From Oscillospiraceae bacterium (GTDB lineage: Bacteria > Bacillota > Clostridia > Oscillospirales > Acutalibacteraceae), in NCBI GenBank assembly GCA_015065965.1, contig SVPH01000006.1:23188-87187 (forward strand): a stretch of DNA of 64,000 nt, in the 5' to 3' direction. The notes beneath the pieces are model-generated. The model was not told where the DNA came from, did not search any database, and saw only the letters and a program-made list of their open reading frames with translations. Below are positions 1 through 8,707 of the stretch, piece by piece. The translations under genes were made by a program, and so were the position numbers. How positions within the stretch are numbered: the first letter of the stretch is position 1; every line of letters starts with the position of its first letter.

Positions 1-2352
1 AAAAACTTTTTATCGGGAGCGGAATATGCAAGCGACTCGGGCGATCATGTTACAACTGTAACCGTTGAACCGCCTGCAGGTGCTGAATGGGTAAGGTTTC
101 AGTCTTTTGATTATGATTCCGAACTCACTCTTGAAGTAAGCAAATCGAGCGAAGGCTTTTATTATATCCCTTGCGGATATTATAAGGTCGATAAACCCGA
201 AACCGATGATGATTGGAACACCGTAAAAGTAACGGCTTATGACGGCGTTGACGAAATGAGCGGAAAATGGAACACAAATCTTTCAATGCCGAGCACTGCA
301 TATCTCTTAATCAAAGAGGTTGCAGACAAATATAATTTTGAACTTGATATTGGAAGTGCTGTTCTCAGCACAATGCAGAGCCGCACAGTGACCGAATCCG
401 AAGCGCTTACACTTACATCTTATACAGAGAGAGAAGTGTGCGGATTCTTGGCAGGACTTTTCGGCGCAAACGCAAGGATGAATACTGTCGGCAAACTTGC
501 GGTTAAGCGATATGCGTATGTTCCGGAGGATGAATTTACGGTTACCGCCGATGTTCAGTGGCAGAACGGATTCAAGAAAACCGCCGAAAATGAATTTGTT
601 ATTAATTCAATAACCTCTGGCATTGATGATGCCGTGTTCACCGCAGGAACGGGTAGGGGAATAAGTTTTGCGAACCCTATCATTACCGAAGCGGAAATAT
701 CTGAAATCTACAACATATATGCAGGCGCAAGTTTTCAGCCTTCAACATGTGAATGGAGAGGCAATCCCTGCGTTGAATGCGGCGATACCGTTTATGTAAC
801 CGATAAGAACGGCAAATCGTATACGGTGTTTGTAGCAAGTCAAGATATAGATATGACTGGTGGATTGTCAATTAATACGCAATGCCCGGGCGGCGATGCG
901 GATATTTCCTTTGATACCGTTGATGAACGCACAAGGGCGGCGCTTAATAAGCAGAAAACCGAACTGCAAAAAGCAATTGAGAAAGCCACCGACATAATCA
1001 CCCAAACCGAGGGGAGCATATTTGAACTTATTCCCGTTAACCCTGATGACCCGACACAGGGCAATTCGGGATGGAAACTGTATTCGGCGATTAATAAGAA
1101 TGTTATTATGGCCAATTCAAGCGGCATCGGCTTCAGTTCTGACGGCGGAAAGACAATGAATGCTGCGGCGATATATATTGATGAAAACGGGCAAGGTCAT
1201 ATCAATGCAAACGAAGTTGTGTTTGACAATCTTACGGCAGGAGCAATCCAAACGGGTGTACTAAAGTCTATAAAAGGAACTGCATACTTTGACCTTGATA
1301 ACAATTTGTTTCAAGTAGGTGCTACGGATTACTATACACAAATAGCATCAGGCGCAATTACACAATATGCTTTTGGGGGTGCATTAGTTGGTGGTTTAGT
1401 TCCTCTTGGTTCTTCAAGCGAAAGAGATATTTCACTTTATTACAACACTTACAGTTCGGGTGAGCAAAAAGTTACAGGTGTTGGTATACACGCACGAAAC
1501 CCGGATAAAACATATGACTTGTTGGCAAGGTTTAACAAGGAAAAAGCACTAATAAATACTTCACTAACAATAAGTAACGGTGTTATTACAACCGAAAATG
1601 GCAATACGTTTGCAGGGTTAACTCACACCCGAACAATTGAAAGAAATAACGTTGTTTCTTCAGCAAAAATAAAAGTGGGCGTTGGCGATTGGAGTGATGT
1701 TTATGCTCCGATTGATTCCAAGTACATGATTTATGGTGGTCTTATATTTAAAATTTACGAAGGCAAACCATATTACACATCAACGTTAGCATCAACAAAC
1801 AGCGTTCCTATGACTGAATGGATAGACCCAAAGGGTTCTACAGCGTTAAAAATTAGTTTTTATTATAATTCATGGGGGTATGCTTTCTTTGATTTTGTAT
1901 ATAAAACAAAAGAGCAAATAGGAACAAGTTATTATTACGTTGCATCAGATAAATTTTTAAAATCTACAAAAGGTACTTTAGACCAAACCGAGGGATATTA
2001 TTCTGGAGAATTTGCAATTCCCGAAAACGCTGCTTTGATTGCGATTTGGGCGAAGCCTGAAAATGCGGCATCAAACTATTGGGTAGGTTGGAGAAACGTT
2101 AAAGGCGGTTTATATTTGGGTGCTAAATTTAGCGCGTCTTTACAACTTTCAGATAGTAACGATAGCATTTTATCCCGCATTGATGTTATTGATTCGGAAG
2201 GTGAGGCATGTGGCGCGTTGCGTATAAAAACCCAAAGCGGCACATCAAGTCTTTTAGAATTGGGTAGCAGTGAATTATGGTATGACGGTGTAGGTATATT
2301 AGGTAAACTATCTGACCTTGACGATAGATTATCTGCTTTAGAAAATCAATAA
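1..2352 (+). CDS. Phage tail protein, partial (5' end outside window)
   Basis: The reading frame is open from base 1, so the gene begins upstream of the window; the first internal ATG is at 256. At least 783 residues are visible. The middle part has the look of a prophage tail/endopeptidase-type structural protein. A Glu/Lys-rich helix near base 950 is followed by a segment typical of phage tail proteins (SAINKNVIMANSSGIGFSSD, then ENGQGHINANEVVFDNLTAG). The last ten residues are a short charged helix ending in ALENQ. It is followed after 14 nt by a small coiled-coil gene and then the tail spike, the usual order at the distal end of a siphovirus tail module. Role: probably the tail-tip protein that joins the baseplate to the receptor-binding spike. 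The tail assignment rests on context and style; the exact family is not certain. Confidence 0.75.
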   Translation, partial: KNFLSGAEYASDSGDHVTTVTVEPPAGAEWVRFQSFDYDSELTLEVSKSSEGFYYIPCGYYKVDKPETDDDWNTVKVTAYDGVDEMSGKWNTNLSMPSTAYLLIKEVADKYNFELDIGSAVLSTMQSRTVTESEALTLTSYTEREVCGFLAGLFGANARMNTVGKLAVKRYAYVPEDEFTVTADVQWQNGFKKTAENEFVINSITSGIDDAVFTAGTGRGISFANPIITEAEISEIYNIYAGASFQPSTCEWRGNPCVECGDTVYVTDKNGKSYTVFVASQDIDMTGGLSINTQCPGGDADISFDTVDERTRAALNKQKTELQKAIEKATDIITQTEGSIFELIPVNPDDPTQGNSGWKLYSAINKNVIMANSSGIGFSSDGGKTMNAAAIYIDENGQGHINANEVVFDNLTAGAIQTGVLKSIKGTAYFDLDNNLFQVGATDYYTQIASGAITQYAFGGALVGGLVPLGSSSERDISLYYNTYSSGEQKVTGVGIHARNPDKTYDLLARFNKEKALINTSLTISNGVITTENGNTFAGLTHTRTIERNNVVSSAKIKVGVGDWSDVYAPIDSKYMIYGGLIFKIYEGKPYYTSTLASTNSVPMTEWIDPKGSTALKISFYYNSWGYAFFDFVYKTKEQIGTSYYYVASDKFLKSTKGTLDQTEGYYSGEFAIPENAALIAIWAKPENAASNYWVGWRNVKGGLYLGAKFSASLQLSDSNDSILSRIDVIDSEGEACGALRIKTQSGTSSLLELGSSELWYDGVGILGKLSDLDDRLSALENQ

Positions 2353-2366
2353 CAGGTGGTGAAAAC

Positions 2367-2543
2367 ATGATAGAAAAACTTGAAGCAAAACTTGCGGAAA
2401 TACGCACACAAAAAGACAGAGCGACAGCAACCCTTAATGCGCTTGTGGGCGCGGAACAGGTGCTTTTGCAACTTATTGAAGAATGCAGAGCCGAAAACAA
2501 AGCCGAAAGCGAGGTGAAGCCCGATGAGAACGTTCAGAATTGA
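2367..2543 (+). CDS. Small coiled-coil phage protein (58 aa)
   Basis: A 58-residue frame starts at ATG 2367 with AGGTGG about 8 nt upstream. It overlaps the start of the tail-spike gene (2524) by 20 nt. The product is almost wholly alpha-helical and charged (MIEKLEAKLAEIRTQKDRA at the N terminus, Glu/Lys-rich C terminus). Such short helical proteins are common between tail genes of clostridial phages, where they may act as tail-fibre assembly or trimerisation factors. The function is inferred from position only. The good ribosome site and translational overlap support it as a real gene. Confidence 0.6.
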   Translation: MIEKLEAKLAEIRTQKDRATATLNALVGAEQVLLQLIEECRAENKAESEVKPDENVQN

Positions 2544-5500
2544 TTTTACTCAGGACAGACCCTGTCTTGACGGCTGTTTCATGGGGCGAATCGGTGAACA
2601 TAACGCAACTGAGGTTGTTATTACACCGCCTGAGGTTCTTGCCGAAAACGAGGCCGTAACAAACTATGTAATCGCTTTCTCAACAGGTGGCATGGTAATT
2701 CATTCCGAGTCGCTTGAAAAGGCTGAAACGGTCTCTGTGCCGCTTTGGCAGCAACTTACAAAACATCCTGTAATCGGCATTCAACTCGAAGCCTATGATG
2801 ATGCAGGAGAGTTTATCGGCAAGAGCGAATACATAAGCGGATTGCGCTTTCTTCCTTCAGCTGACGGCAATTGTGTTCCGTCAGACACCGATAACCCCGA
2901 TTTTATATCGCTGTATCTTAAAACAAAGCATTTTCATGAAAACAAGGAAACGCTCGATAAGTTCAGCGAGGATGAGAGCGGAAATCTTTTGTATGATAAA
3001 AAACCGATTGAAGGTGGCGGCAGCGGTGCAGGACTAACAGATGAACAGGCGGCAGAAATCGCAGCCAACACCGAAGCAAGGCATACTCACGACAACAAAG
3101 ATTTGCTTGATAAATTAAAAAAGGCGCAATATGCAGGAACACAACGATATGTTTTTGATGAAGGGAACGGCAAATTTTACGCACTTGCAACCCCCTCTGA
3201 CATACCGCCCGCACTTTCAACAGATTGGGTATCAAACATTCTTGCCAATCCTGATGTTCAGGGTAGTGTATCAGAATCTGCTCATGTTTCAACAGCAGGT
3301 CTTAGACTTATTTCTGAAAAAATAGCAAAGGTAAATGAAGCGATATCCGCCCAAACGCATTGGCGATTTGAACTTGTTGAAGCACTCCCCGAAACAGGAG
3401 CGGAAAATGTTATCTATCTTGTTCCGAATTCTTCTGAAGGCTCAAATGTGTATGACGAATATATCTTTGTTAATGAGGCGTTTGAAATCATCGGCAGTAC
3501 GGCTATCGATTTGACAGACTATGCTAAAACTGAGGATATACCTACTAAAACAAGCCAACTGACCAATGATAGCGGGTTTATTACATCTGACTATATTAAT
3601 GTTAAAGACTACGGCGCAGTCGGTGACGGTGTAACCGATGATACAGCGGCGATTAAGGCGGCTGTTAAAGCAGTTCCTGAAAACGGAACACTTTATTTCC
3701 CTGTTGGTGTTTACAGGGTCGATAACATCATGCTGAAAAGCAATATGAATGTCAAAGGTGACGGAAAAGGCAGTGTTATCAAACTAAACGATAATGCTCC
3801 CTTAACTAACGTTGAGGAATTCGATGATTATTGGAACAACTGTTTTACTATTTATCAAATCAGTAACGTGACGATTGAAGATATTTCCCTTGATGGCAAC
3901 AAGGAAAACAACTCAGCAACAGGCGCGGCAACCGATTATAGATTAAACGGCGTGATTATACAAGAGTCAACCGATATTATCCTTAACCGCATTTACGCTT
4001 ACAATAACGGCTATCATGGTTGCATTATGAGTGACGATGTATACCGAGTTGAAATTTCCGACAGCGAATTTTATAACAACGGTTTTCGACCTTTTCACGG
4101 TCACGGAACTATTGTCGATTGCAAATTTGTTAACAACCGTTGCGTTAACAACGGCTTAGGCGTGAACGGTGACACAACAACAGGTTTTGACGGTATCTTT
4201 TTCTTTGATGATTGCCAAAGGCTGTTGATTGACGGCAACTATGTTGAAACCAATACTAATGCAGGTGTTGATTTGGGTGGCTCGGTGCTTGGTAGCGGCA
4301 GTGATACGGGCGAATATAAGGGCAGTTCAAACATCATTGTTTCAAACAACATAATCAAGAAAACCGACACATCAACCAAAACTCCTGCTGGCATTCAACT
4401 TATTCCTGCATTGCTCGATAAGGTGACAATCGAAGGCAACACAATTATGGATTGTCGCTTTGGTATTCGTGGTCAAGAAAGCAGTTATAGTCCGTTAGGG
4501 TCGTATATCAATATTTGCAACAATGTTTTTAGAACAACTTACGGAATTCATTGCCCTGTTGCTTTAAAATATGCAAATATCAGCAATAATCAGTTTGTTA
4601 CTTGCCCTGAAGGTGGCATAATTCTTGCTGGTGCAACCGACACACAAATTATAGGCAATATGTTTGAAACAATTGGCGCTTGGACTTCGACAATGGATAA
4701 AGATGGCATTGTATTAAACAATTGTAAGCGAACTGTGATTTCAAGTAATCGTTTCTATAACAAAAGTTCGGGTCATTGGGCGCAGTACGGAATTAAAGAA
4801 AAAGGCGCAACAGATGTTACACTTGTTTCAAGCAACATATTCCAAGATATGGCGATTGCTCCGTATCTTTTCGTTGGCGCTGGTTCTAAGGCTGTTAATA
4901 ATATGATTAACGGCGTTATGGAAAGCGAGGTTGAAACCGCACTTGCCGAAGCAAAAGCAAACGGAGAGTTTGACGGCGTTGGCATTGCAAGCGTTAAGCA
5001 AACAACAACAAGTTCTGCTGATAACGGCGTAAATGTCATAACAGTAACGCTTACTGACGGTACAACTTCGGCTTTTGAAGTTCGCAACGGTTCAAAAGGC
5101 AGCACGGGTGCTTCGGGTGGTTCAACAAGCGCCATAGAAATATTGTCAAAATCAGGCGGTTATTGGAATATACAAGGCAAGTGGGATGATATTGATACAA
5201 TCGCCTCAAAATACACAGATGCTATTCCTGTTACAGAAGGTCAAAAATACACTTACACAGGTTATGGAATGCATCAGGGCGCAAGCATATTGTGGTATTC
5301 AAGTTACACATCAGATGAAGTCTTTACGCTATTGTCATATGAACAATATAATGATGGCGGTTCAACGGGTAACGCTCAAACGGCGGTTGTTACTGTTCCC
5401 ACAGGTGCGAAATACGCTCGTTTCTGTTCATATTCTTATGGTACGCCTGTTTTGTCGGTATCTGCTTATGAAGAACAATCGGCAACAAGTGTTTTAGCAG

Positions 5501-6171
5501 GCAAAAAAATAGTTTATGACGGCGACAGTATATGTGAAAGCAGGCTGAGCGGAGCAGAATCCAACGGTGGCGCATATGCCAAACTAATTGCAGACAAAAC
5601 AGGAAGTACATATACAAACCTTGCAGTCAGCGGTGCAAGACTTACAACAAGAACTGACGGCGGTCATTCAGTTGTAGATAATCTCGCAAATCTGCCGACA
5701 GACGGTGATTTATATTGCTTTGAGGGTGGAATCAACGATTATTGGAATCTTGATGTGCCTCTTGGAACATGGGATACGCATAATCTTGATGGAGTGCTGG
5801 ACACAACAACAGTCTGCGGTGCGTTGGAAACTATCTTCCGTCATGCTCTCAACAATTTTGTCGGCAAGCCGATTTGTTTTGTTATAACCCACAAAATTCA
5901 AACAACCGCATTCTATGAAAATGATAAAGGCACAACCTTCGAGGCTTATCATGATGCAATGGTCGGAATCTGTAAAAAATATTCCATACCCTATTATGAT
6001 GCTTTTTCGGAAAGTGGTCTGAATGGTTGGAATGATACTCAGAACAATGCGTATTTGACAGCAAACAGTAATGGAACGCCTGACGGCACTCACCCGAACG
6101 AAGAAGGCTATAAGCGTTATTATGTGCCTCAACTCATTTCACTGTTTGAGCGCATTATGCCGAGGGAATAA
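2524..6171 (+). CDS. Tail spike: pectate-lyase-like beta-helix plus SGNH esterase
   Basis: 1215 residues. Residues 1 to about 130 form an adaptor-like N-terminal region. Two short repeats follow: HFHENKETLDKF near 137 and HTHDNKDLLDKL near 187, a pattern frequent in clostridial tail fibres. From about 357 (VKDYGAVGDGVTDDT) to 800 lies a right-handed parallel beta-helix of the pectate-lyase superfamily, as in phage depolymerases. A short collagen-like linker (GSKGSTGASGG) follows near 860. Residues about 996-1215 form an SGNH/GDSL hydrolase: block I YDGDSICES with the nucleophile Ser, an Asn block GGINDYW, and the catalytic pair in DGTHPN near the C terminus. Predicted role: binding and degrading or deacylating surface polysaccharide of the host at adsorption. 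The glycan specificity cannot be read from the sequence. Confidence 0.88.
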   Translation: MRTFRIDFTQDRPCLDGCFMGRIGEHNATEVVITPPEVLAENEAVTNYVIAFSTGGMVIHSESLEKAETVSVPLWQQLTKHPVIGIQLEAYDDAGEFIGKSEYISGLRFLPSADGNCVPSDTDNPDFISLYLKTKHFHENKETLDKFSEDESGNLLYDKKPIEGGGSGAGLTDEQAAEIAANTEARHTHDNKDLLDKLKKAQYAGTQRYVFDEGNGKFYALATPSDIPPALSTDWVSNILANPDVQGSVSESAHVSTAGLRLISEKIAKVNEAISAQTHWRFELVEALPETGAENVIYLVPNSSEGSNVYDEYIFVNEAFEIIGSTAIDLTDYAKTEDIPTKTSQLTNDSGFITSDYINVKDYGAVGDGVTDDTAAIKAAVKAVPENGTLYFPVGVYRVDNIMLKSNMNVKGDGKGSVIKLNDNAPLTNVEEFDDYWNNCFTIYQISNVTIEDISLDGNKENNSATGAATDYRLNGVIIQESTDIILNRIYAYNNGYHGCIMSDDVYRVEISDSEFYNNGFRPFHGHGTIVDCKFVNNRCVNNGLGVNGDTTTGFDGIFFFDDCQRLLIDGNYVETNTNAGVDLGGSVLGSGSDTGEYKGSSNIIVSNNIIKKTDTSTKTPAGIQLIPALLDKVTIEGNTIMDCRFGIRGQESSYSPLGSYINICNNVFRTTYGIHCPVALKYANISNNQFVTCPEGGIILAGATDTQIIGNMFETIGAWTSTMDKDGIVLNNCKRTVISSNRFYNKSSGHWAQYGIKEKGATDVTLVSSNIFQDMAIAPYLFVGAGSKAVNNMINGVMESEVETALAEAKANGEFDGVGIASVKQTTTSSADNGVNVITVTLTDGTTSAFEVRNGSKGSTGASGGSTSAIEILSKSGGYWNIQGKWDDIDTIASKYTDAIPVTEGQKYTYTGYGMHQGASILWYSSYTSDEVFTLLSYEQYNDGGSTGNAQTAVVTVPTGAKYARFCSYSYGTPVLSVSAYEEQSATSVLAGKKIVYDGDSICESRLSGAESNGGAYAKLIADKTGSTYTNLAVSGARLTTRTDGGHSVVDNLANLPTDGDLYCFEGGINDYWNLDVPLGTWDTHNLDGVLDTTTVCGALETIFRHALNNFVGKPICFVITHKIQTTAFYENDKGTTFEAYHDAMVGICKKYSIPYYDAFSESGLNGWNDTQNNAYLTANSNGTPDGTHPNEEGYKRYYVPQLISLFERIMPRE

Positions 6172-6184
6172 GTGAGGTGAGGAA

Positions 6185-6466
6185 GTGAGCGCAGAAATAA
6201 AAGTTGCAATTATTTCAGGCGTTGTGAGTATCGTTACAAGCCTAATTACTCTCGTAGGTGTTGTGATTAGCAACAACAAATCAAAAGCGGATGTTCAAAA
6301 AAAACTTGAAATAGGGCAAGCGGTTACAGATACAAAAATTGAAGAGTTGACCCGTGAAGTCAGAGAACATAACGGGTTCGCTCGCAGGATGCCTGTGGTG
6401 GAAGAGCAAATCAAAGTTGCCAATCACAGGATTGAAGATCTTGAAGGATTTCACAAACCAAATTGA
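6185..6466 (+). CDS. XhlA-like phage membrane/coiled-coil protein
   Basis: 93 residues from a GTG start at 6185, preceded by GAGGTGAGGAA. There is one hydrophobic segment at about residues 6-28 (VAIISGVVSIVTSLITLVGV), then a charged helical tail with coiled-coil character ending in HRIEDLEG. This is the layout of the haemolysin XhlA/holin-associated family found just before the lysis genes of Gram-positive phages. It lies 13 nt from the holin-endolysin gene, so it probably belongs to the lysis cassette as a membrane accessory to the holin. The family call rests on size, topology and position. Confidence 0.65.
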   Translation: MSAEIKVAIISGVVSIVTSLITLVGVVISNNKSKADVQKKLEIGQAVTDTKIEELTREVREHNGFARRMPVVEEQIKVANHRIEDLEGFHKPN

Positions 6467-6479
6467 AAGGATGATACAA

Positions 6480-7391
6480 GTGAAAATCAATAAAGAAAAA
6501 GTAAAGGATATCGCCATCAGAGCGTTAAAGACCTTCATTCAGGCTTTTCTCTCTGCAATATCGGTTGATGCGCTGTTTGGCGTAACCGATTTTGACAATC
6601 TCAAAAAGGTGCTTATCAGCATTTTGATTGCTGCCACTGCCGCAGGAATTTCGGCAGTGTGGAACATGGCGCAGGACATGCTCCGTACATACTTTGCGGG
6701 TAAGGGCGCAGGCACAATGAGTTTTGATGCGTTCATCAAGAAGTATCTCGGTAAGGCTACAGATTATGACGGCAGTTGCGAAGCACAGTGCGTGGATCTT
6801 ATCAAAATGTATTTCAAATATGTACTCGGTATCATACCAAAGGCGATCGGCAATGCTCATGCGTATTTTGATAACTTCGCTCTGCATGCTTTCCTCAATA
6901 AGAATTTTGTGAGGATAAAGAATTCGCCAAAGTTTGTGCCGATGAAAGGTGATGTCTGCGTATGGTCAAAGAAGATGAATAAATACGGTCATGTGGCCAT
7001 TGCAACGGGCGAGGGGAACACAAGTTACTTTGATAGCGTTGATATGAACTGGGGCAGTAAAGAAGCACGGTACATCACGCACAATTATGATTATTTCCTT
7101 GGTGTTCTTCGCCCGATAGACCGAACGAATATTGACGGCTTGAAACTTTGCAGAGTTAAAAAAGCGGTGAATGTGCGCAGAGGACCTGGCACAAACTTTA
7201 AGCGTGTGTATTTCCATGAGTTTACCGCATATCAGCAGGAGCAGGTGCTTGCCAACAACGGCAAGGCTGCGAATAATGATTTCCCCAAGGGAATGCTTGT
7301 TGAGGTCTACGAAACAAAAGGCTCATGGTACAAAATCAGCGAAACAGAGGAAATGTGGGTACATAAGAATTATGTTAATCAACTTGGTTAA
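6480..7391 (+). CDS. Holin-endolysin fusion: r1t-like holin segment, CHAP domain, SH3b
   Basis: GTG 6480 is the preferred start (303 aa): AAAGG at 6466-6470 gives 9 nt spacing, while ATG 6471 abuts that site. Residues 1 to about 75 match an r1t-type holin: a charged start, FIQAFLSAISVDALFG, a conserved turn, then a second hydrophobic stretch SILIAATAAGISAVWNM. Without a stop, the frame continues into a CHAP amidase/peptidase domain (about 85-215) with the catalytic Cys in GSCEAQCVDLIKMY and His in YGHVAIATG. An SH3b wall-binding domain (about 220-303) follows, containing VNVRRGPGTNFKRV. Holin and endolysin are normally separate proteins. ATG 6717 (MSFDAFIKK) with an AGG a few bases upstream could start a free endolysin from the same message. 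Together these would lyse the host cell at the end of infection. Confidence 0.82.
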   Translation: MKINKEKVKDIAIRALKTFIQAFLSAISVDALFGVTDFDNLKKVLISILIAATAAGISAVWNMAQDMLRTYFAGKGAGTMSFDAFIKKYLGKATDYDGSCEAQCVDLIKMYFKYVLGIIPKAIGNAHAYFDNFALHAFLNKNFVRIKNSPKFVPMKGDVCVWSKKMNKYGHVAIATGEGNTSYFDSVDMNWGSKEARYITHNYDYFLGVLRPIDRTNIDGLKLCRVKKAVNVRRGPGTNFKRVYFHEFTAYQQEQVLANNGKAANNDFPKGMLVEVYETKGSWYKISETEEMWVHKNYVNQLG

Positions 7392-7456
7392 AACTGCGGT
7401 TTTTAACTAAGTTAATACTTTAAAATACTCTAAACTTCTTTAAAGTAGGTGATAGT

Positions 7457-7627
7457 ATGATACACTTCATCATTTCTGTTCTCGGAATATATATCGGTAT
7501 GTTCCTTGAAAATCCCGTTGAATTCTTAATTGATGTCATCGGCGCAACGTTCTCGCCTGCTACGGCAGAAGCGGTTGGTTATAACATATGTAATGCTATG
7601 GAATTGTTCCTTTCGGGGTTTACTTAA
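7457..7627 (+). CDS. Small hydrophobic prophage protein (56 aa)
   Basis: ATG 7457 is preceded by TAGGTGAT. The product has an N-terminal hydrophobic helix (MIHFIISVLGIYIGMFL) and a second amphipathic part ending LFLSGFT. It lies 65 nt after the endolysin and before the terminator at 7712-7766. It could be a lysis accessory, such as a second holin or antiholin, but no family is recognised. Support is the ribosome site and location within the operon. Confidence 0.45.
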   Translation: MIHFIISVLGIYIGMFLENPVEFLIDVIGATFSPATAEAVGYNICNAMELFLSGFT

Positions 7628-7711
7628 CTGCGCTGTAAAATAAATCACTCCTTTGCAACATATAGTATTTGACATAAATAACACCTTTCAAATTAATAAA
7701 AATTATAAATT

Positions 7712-7766
7712 TACCGCCGAGGGTTCTCTGATTGTCAGATTACTCTCGGCGGTTTTACCTTTTTTT
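7712..7766 (+). terminator. Terminator of the prophage lysis operon
   Basis: ACCGCCGAG (from 7713) pairs with CTCGGCGGT (to 7753) across a roughly 23-nt loop. A T-rich run TTTTACCTTTTTTT follows. It separates the lysis genes from the cargo genes downstream. Confidence 0.7.
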
Positions 7767-7845
7767 GGTAAAAACTTAAAAAACGACCGATTTTATTGCT
7801 GGATAACTATATATTGTGTATGTATGATTAAAGGAAGTGTAAAAT

Positions 7846-8637
7846 ATGTCTAAAGAACAAAAAATCTGTAAAAAATTACAATTTTTTTTGAAAAAAGTCT
7901 TGTCAAAGAAAACAAAACGAGATATAATACACCTAACTTTTTACATAGAAAATGGAAAAGTTAAAAAGTACAGGGTAAAAATCAGCAATTCTCCCAACCC
8001 CAAACAGGAAATACCTTCCTCCGTAGTCAATGACTTCGGCCATGTTTTTCCGTGGGAGAAAAAAGAAGAAAAGGGAGTACATATGACAAACGTTTTAGAT
8101 GCCGCAAAATTTATTATTCAGTTATACTATAAGACTGGAGAAAAATACCATTGCAACAGAACGAAAGTTGAAAAACTTTTAGCAATAGCCAATCTTGTTG
8201 CGTTTAAAAATAACGACAGACTTTTTGACGATGAGATTTGGGTGAACCGATGCGGTGTTGGAATTCCGATTTTGTCACATTTTTTGTTTAGCGACATAAT
8301 CGAAGGTAAAGAGAACGACAGTTCAAAAATTATTGATAGTTCTGAAATAGACAACAATAATCAATTCCCTATTATTTACAATTTATACTCTTCTATAGGA
8401 CCAAAAGAACAAGAATTATTAAAAAGTGTGTTTCTTGAGTTTGGCGCATACGATCCATTAATTCTTGGACAAGCATTTGATGAGTTTAAAAATGAAATAA
8501 ATGTTGATAATCTGTTAAGCCAAGAGCATCCACTGTTGGATAAAGAAAGAGCATATGCTTTTTTTAATAGCATTTCAATGAGACAACAAATAAAAAATAA
8601 TATTATCGTTAAATACATAGTTAACTATGATTATTAA
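7846..8637 (+). CDS. Divergent Panacea (SocA/DUF4065-like) domain protein
   Basis: 263 residues; ATG 7846 follows AAAGGAAGTG. The N-terminal 80 residues are basic and unrecognised. From about 82 to 250 the sequence follows the Panacea pattern: an N-terminal helix (NVLDAAKFIIQLYYK), the KLQKLLY-like helix here as RTKVEKLLAIANLVAF, an LFDDEIWVNRCGVGIP segment in place of the usual LFDEPIEAWKYGPV, and a late helix LLKSVFLEFGAYDPLILGQAF. Panacea proteins are antitoxins paired with many unrelated toxins, and SocA is a proteolytic adaptor. The next gene begins at the stop codon of this one, so the two are probably translated together. Local composition is more AT-rich than the tail genes, as expected for prophage cargo. 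The match is divergent and needs profile confirmation. Confidence 0.55.
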   Translation: MSKEQKICKKLQFFLKKVLSKKTKRDIIHLTFYIENGKVKKYRVKISNSPNPKQEIPSSVVNDFGHVFPWEKKEEKGVHMTNVLDAAKFIIQLYYKTGEKYHCNRTKVEKLLAIANLVAFKNNDRLFDDEIWVNRCGVGIPILSHFLFSDIIEGKENDSSKIIDSSEIDNNNQFPIIYNLYSSIGPKEQELLKSVFLEFGAYDPLILGQAFDEFKNEINVDNLLSQEHPLLDKERAYAFFNSISMRQQIKNNIIVKYIVNYDY

Positions 8638-8707
8638 GGTGTGATGAATCATCGCTATTGGAAATGATTTTGCCAAATCAATAAGTGCGTTTTGCTCGCT
8701 AATTTTA

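Noticed and set aside
7653..7853. 66-residue plus-strand frame
   Set aside because: It crosses the lysis-operon terminator and has no ribosome site.
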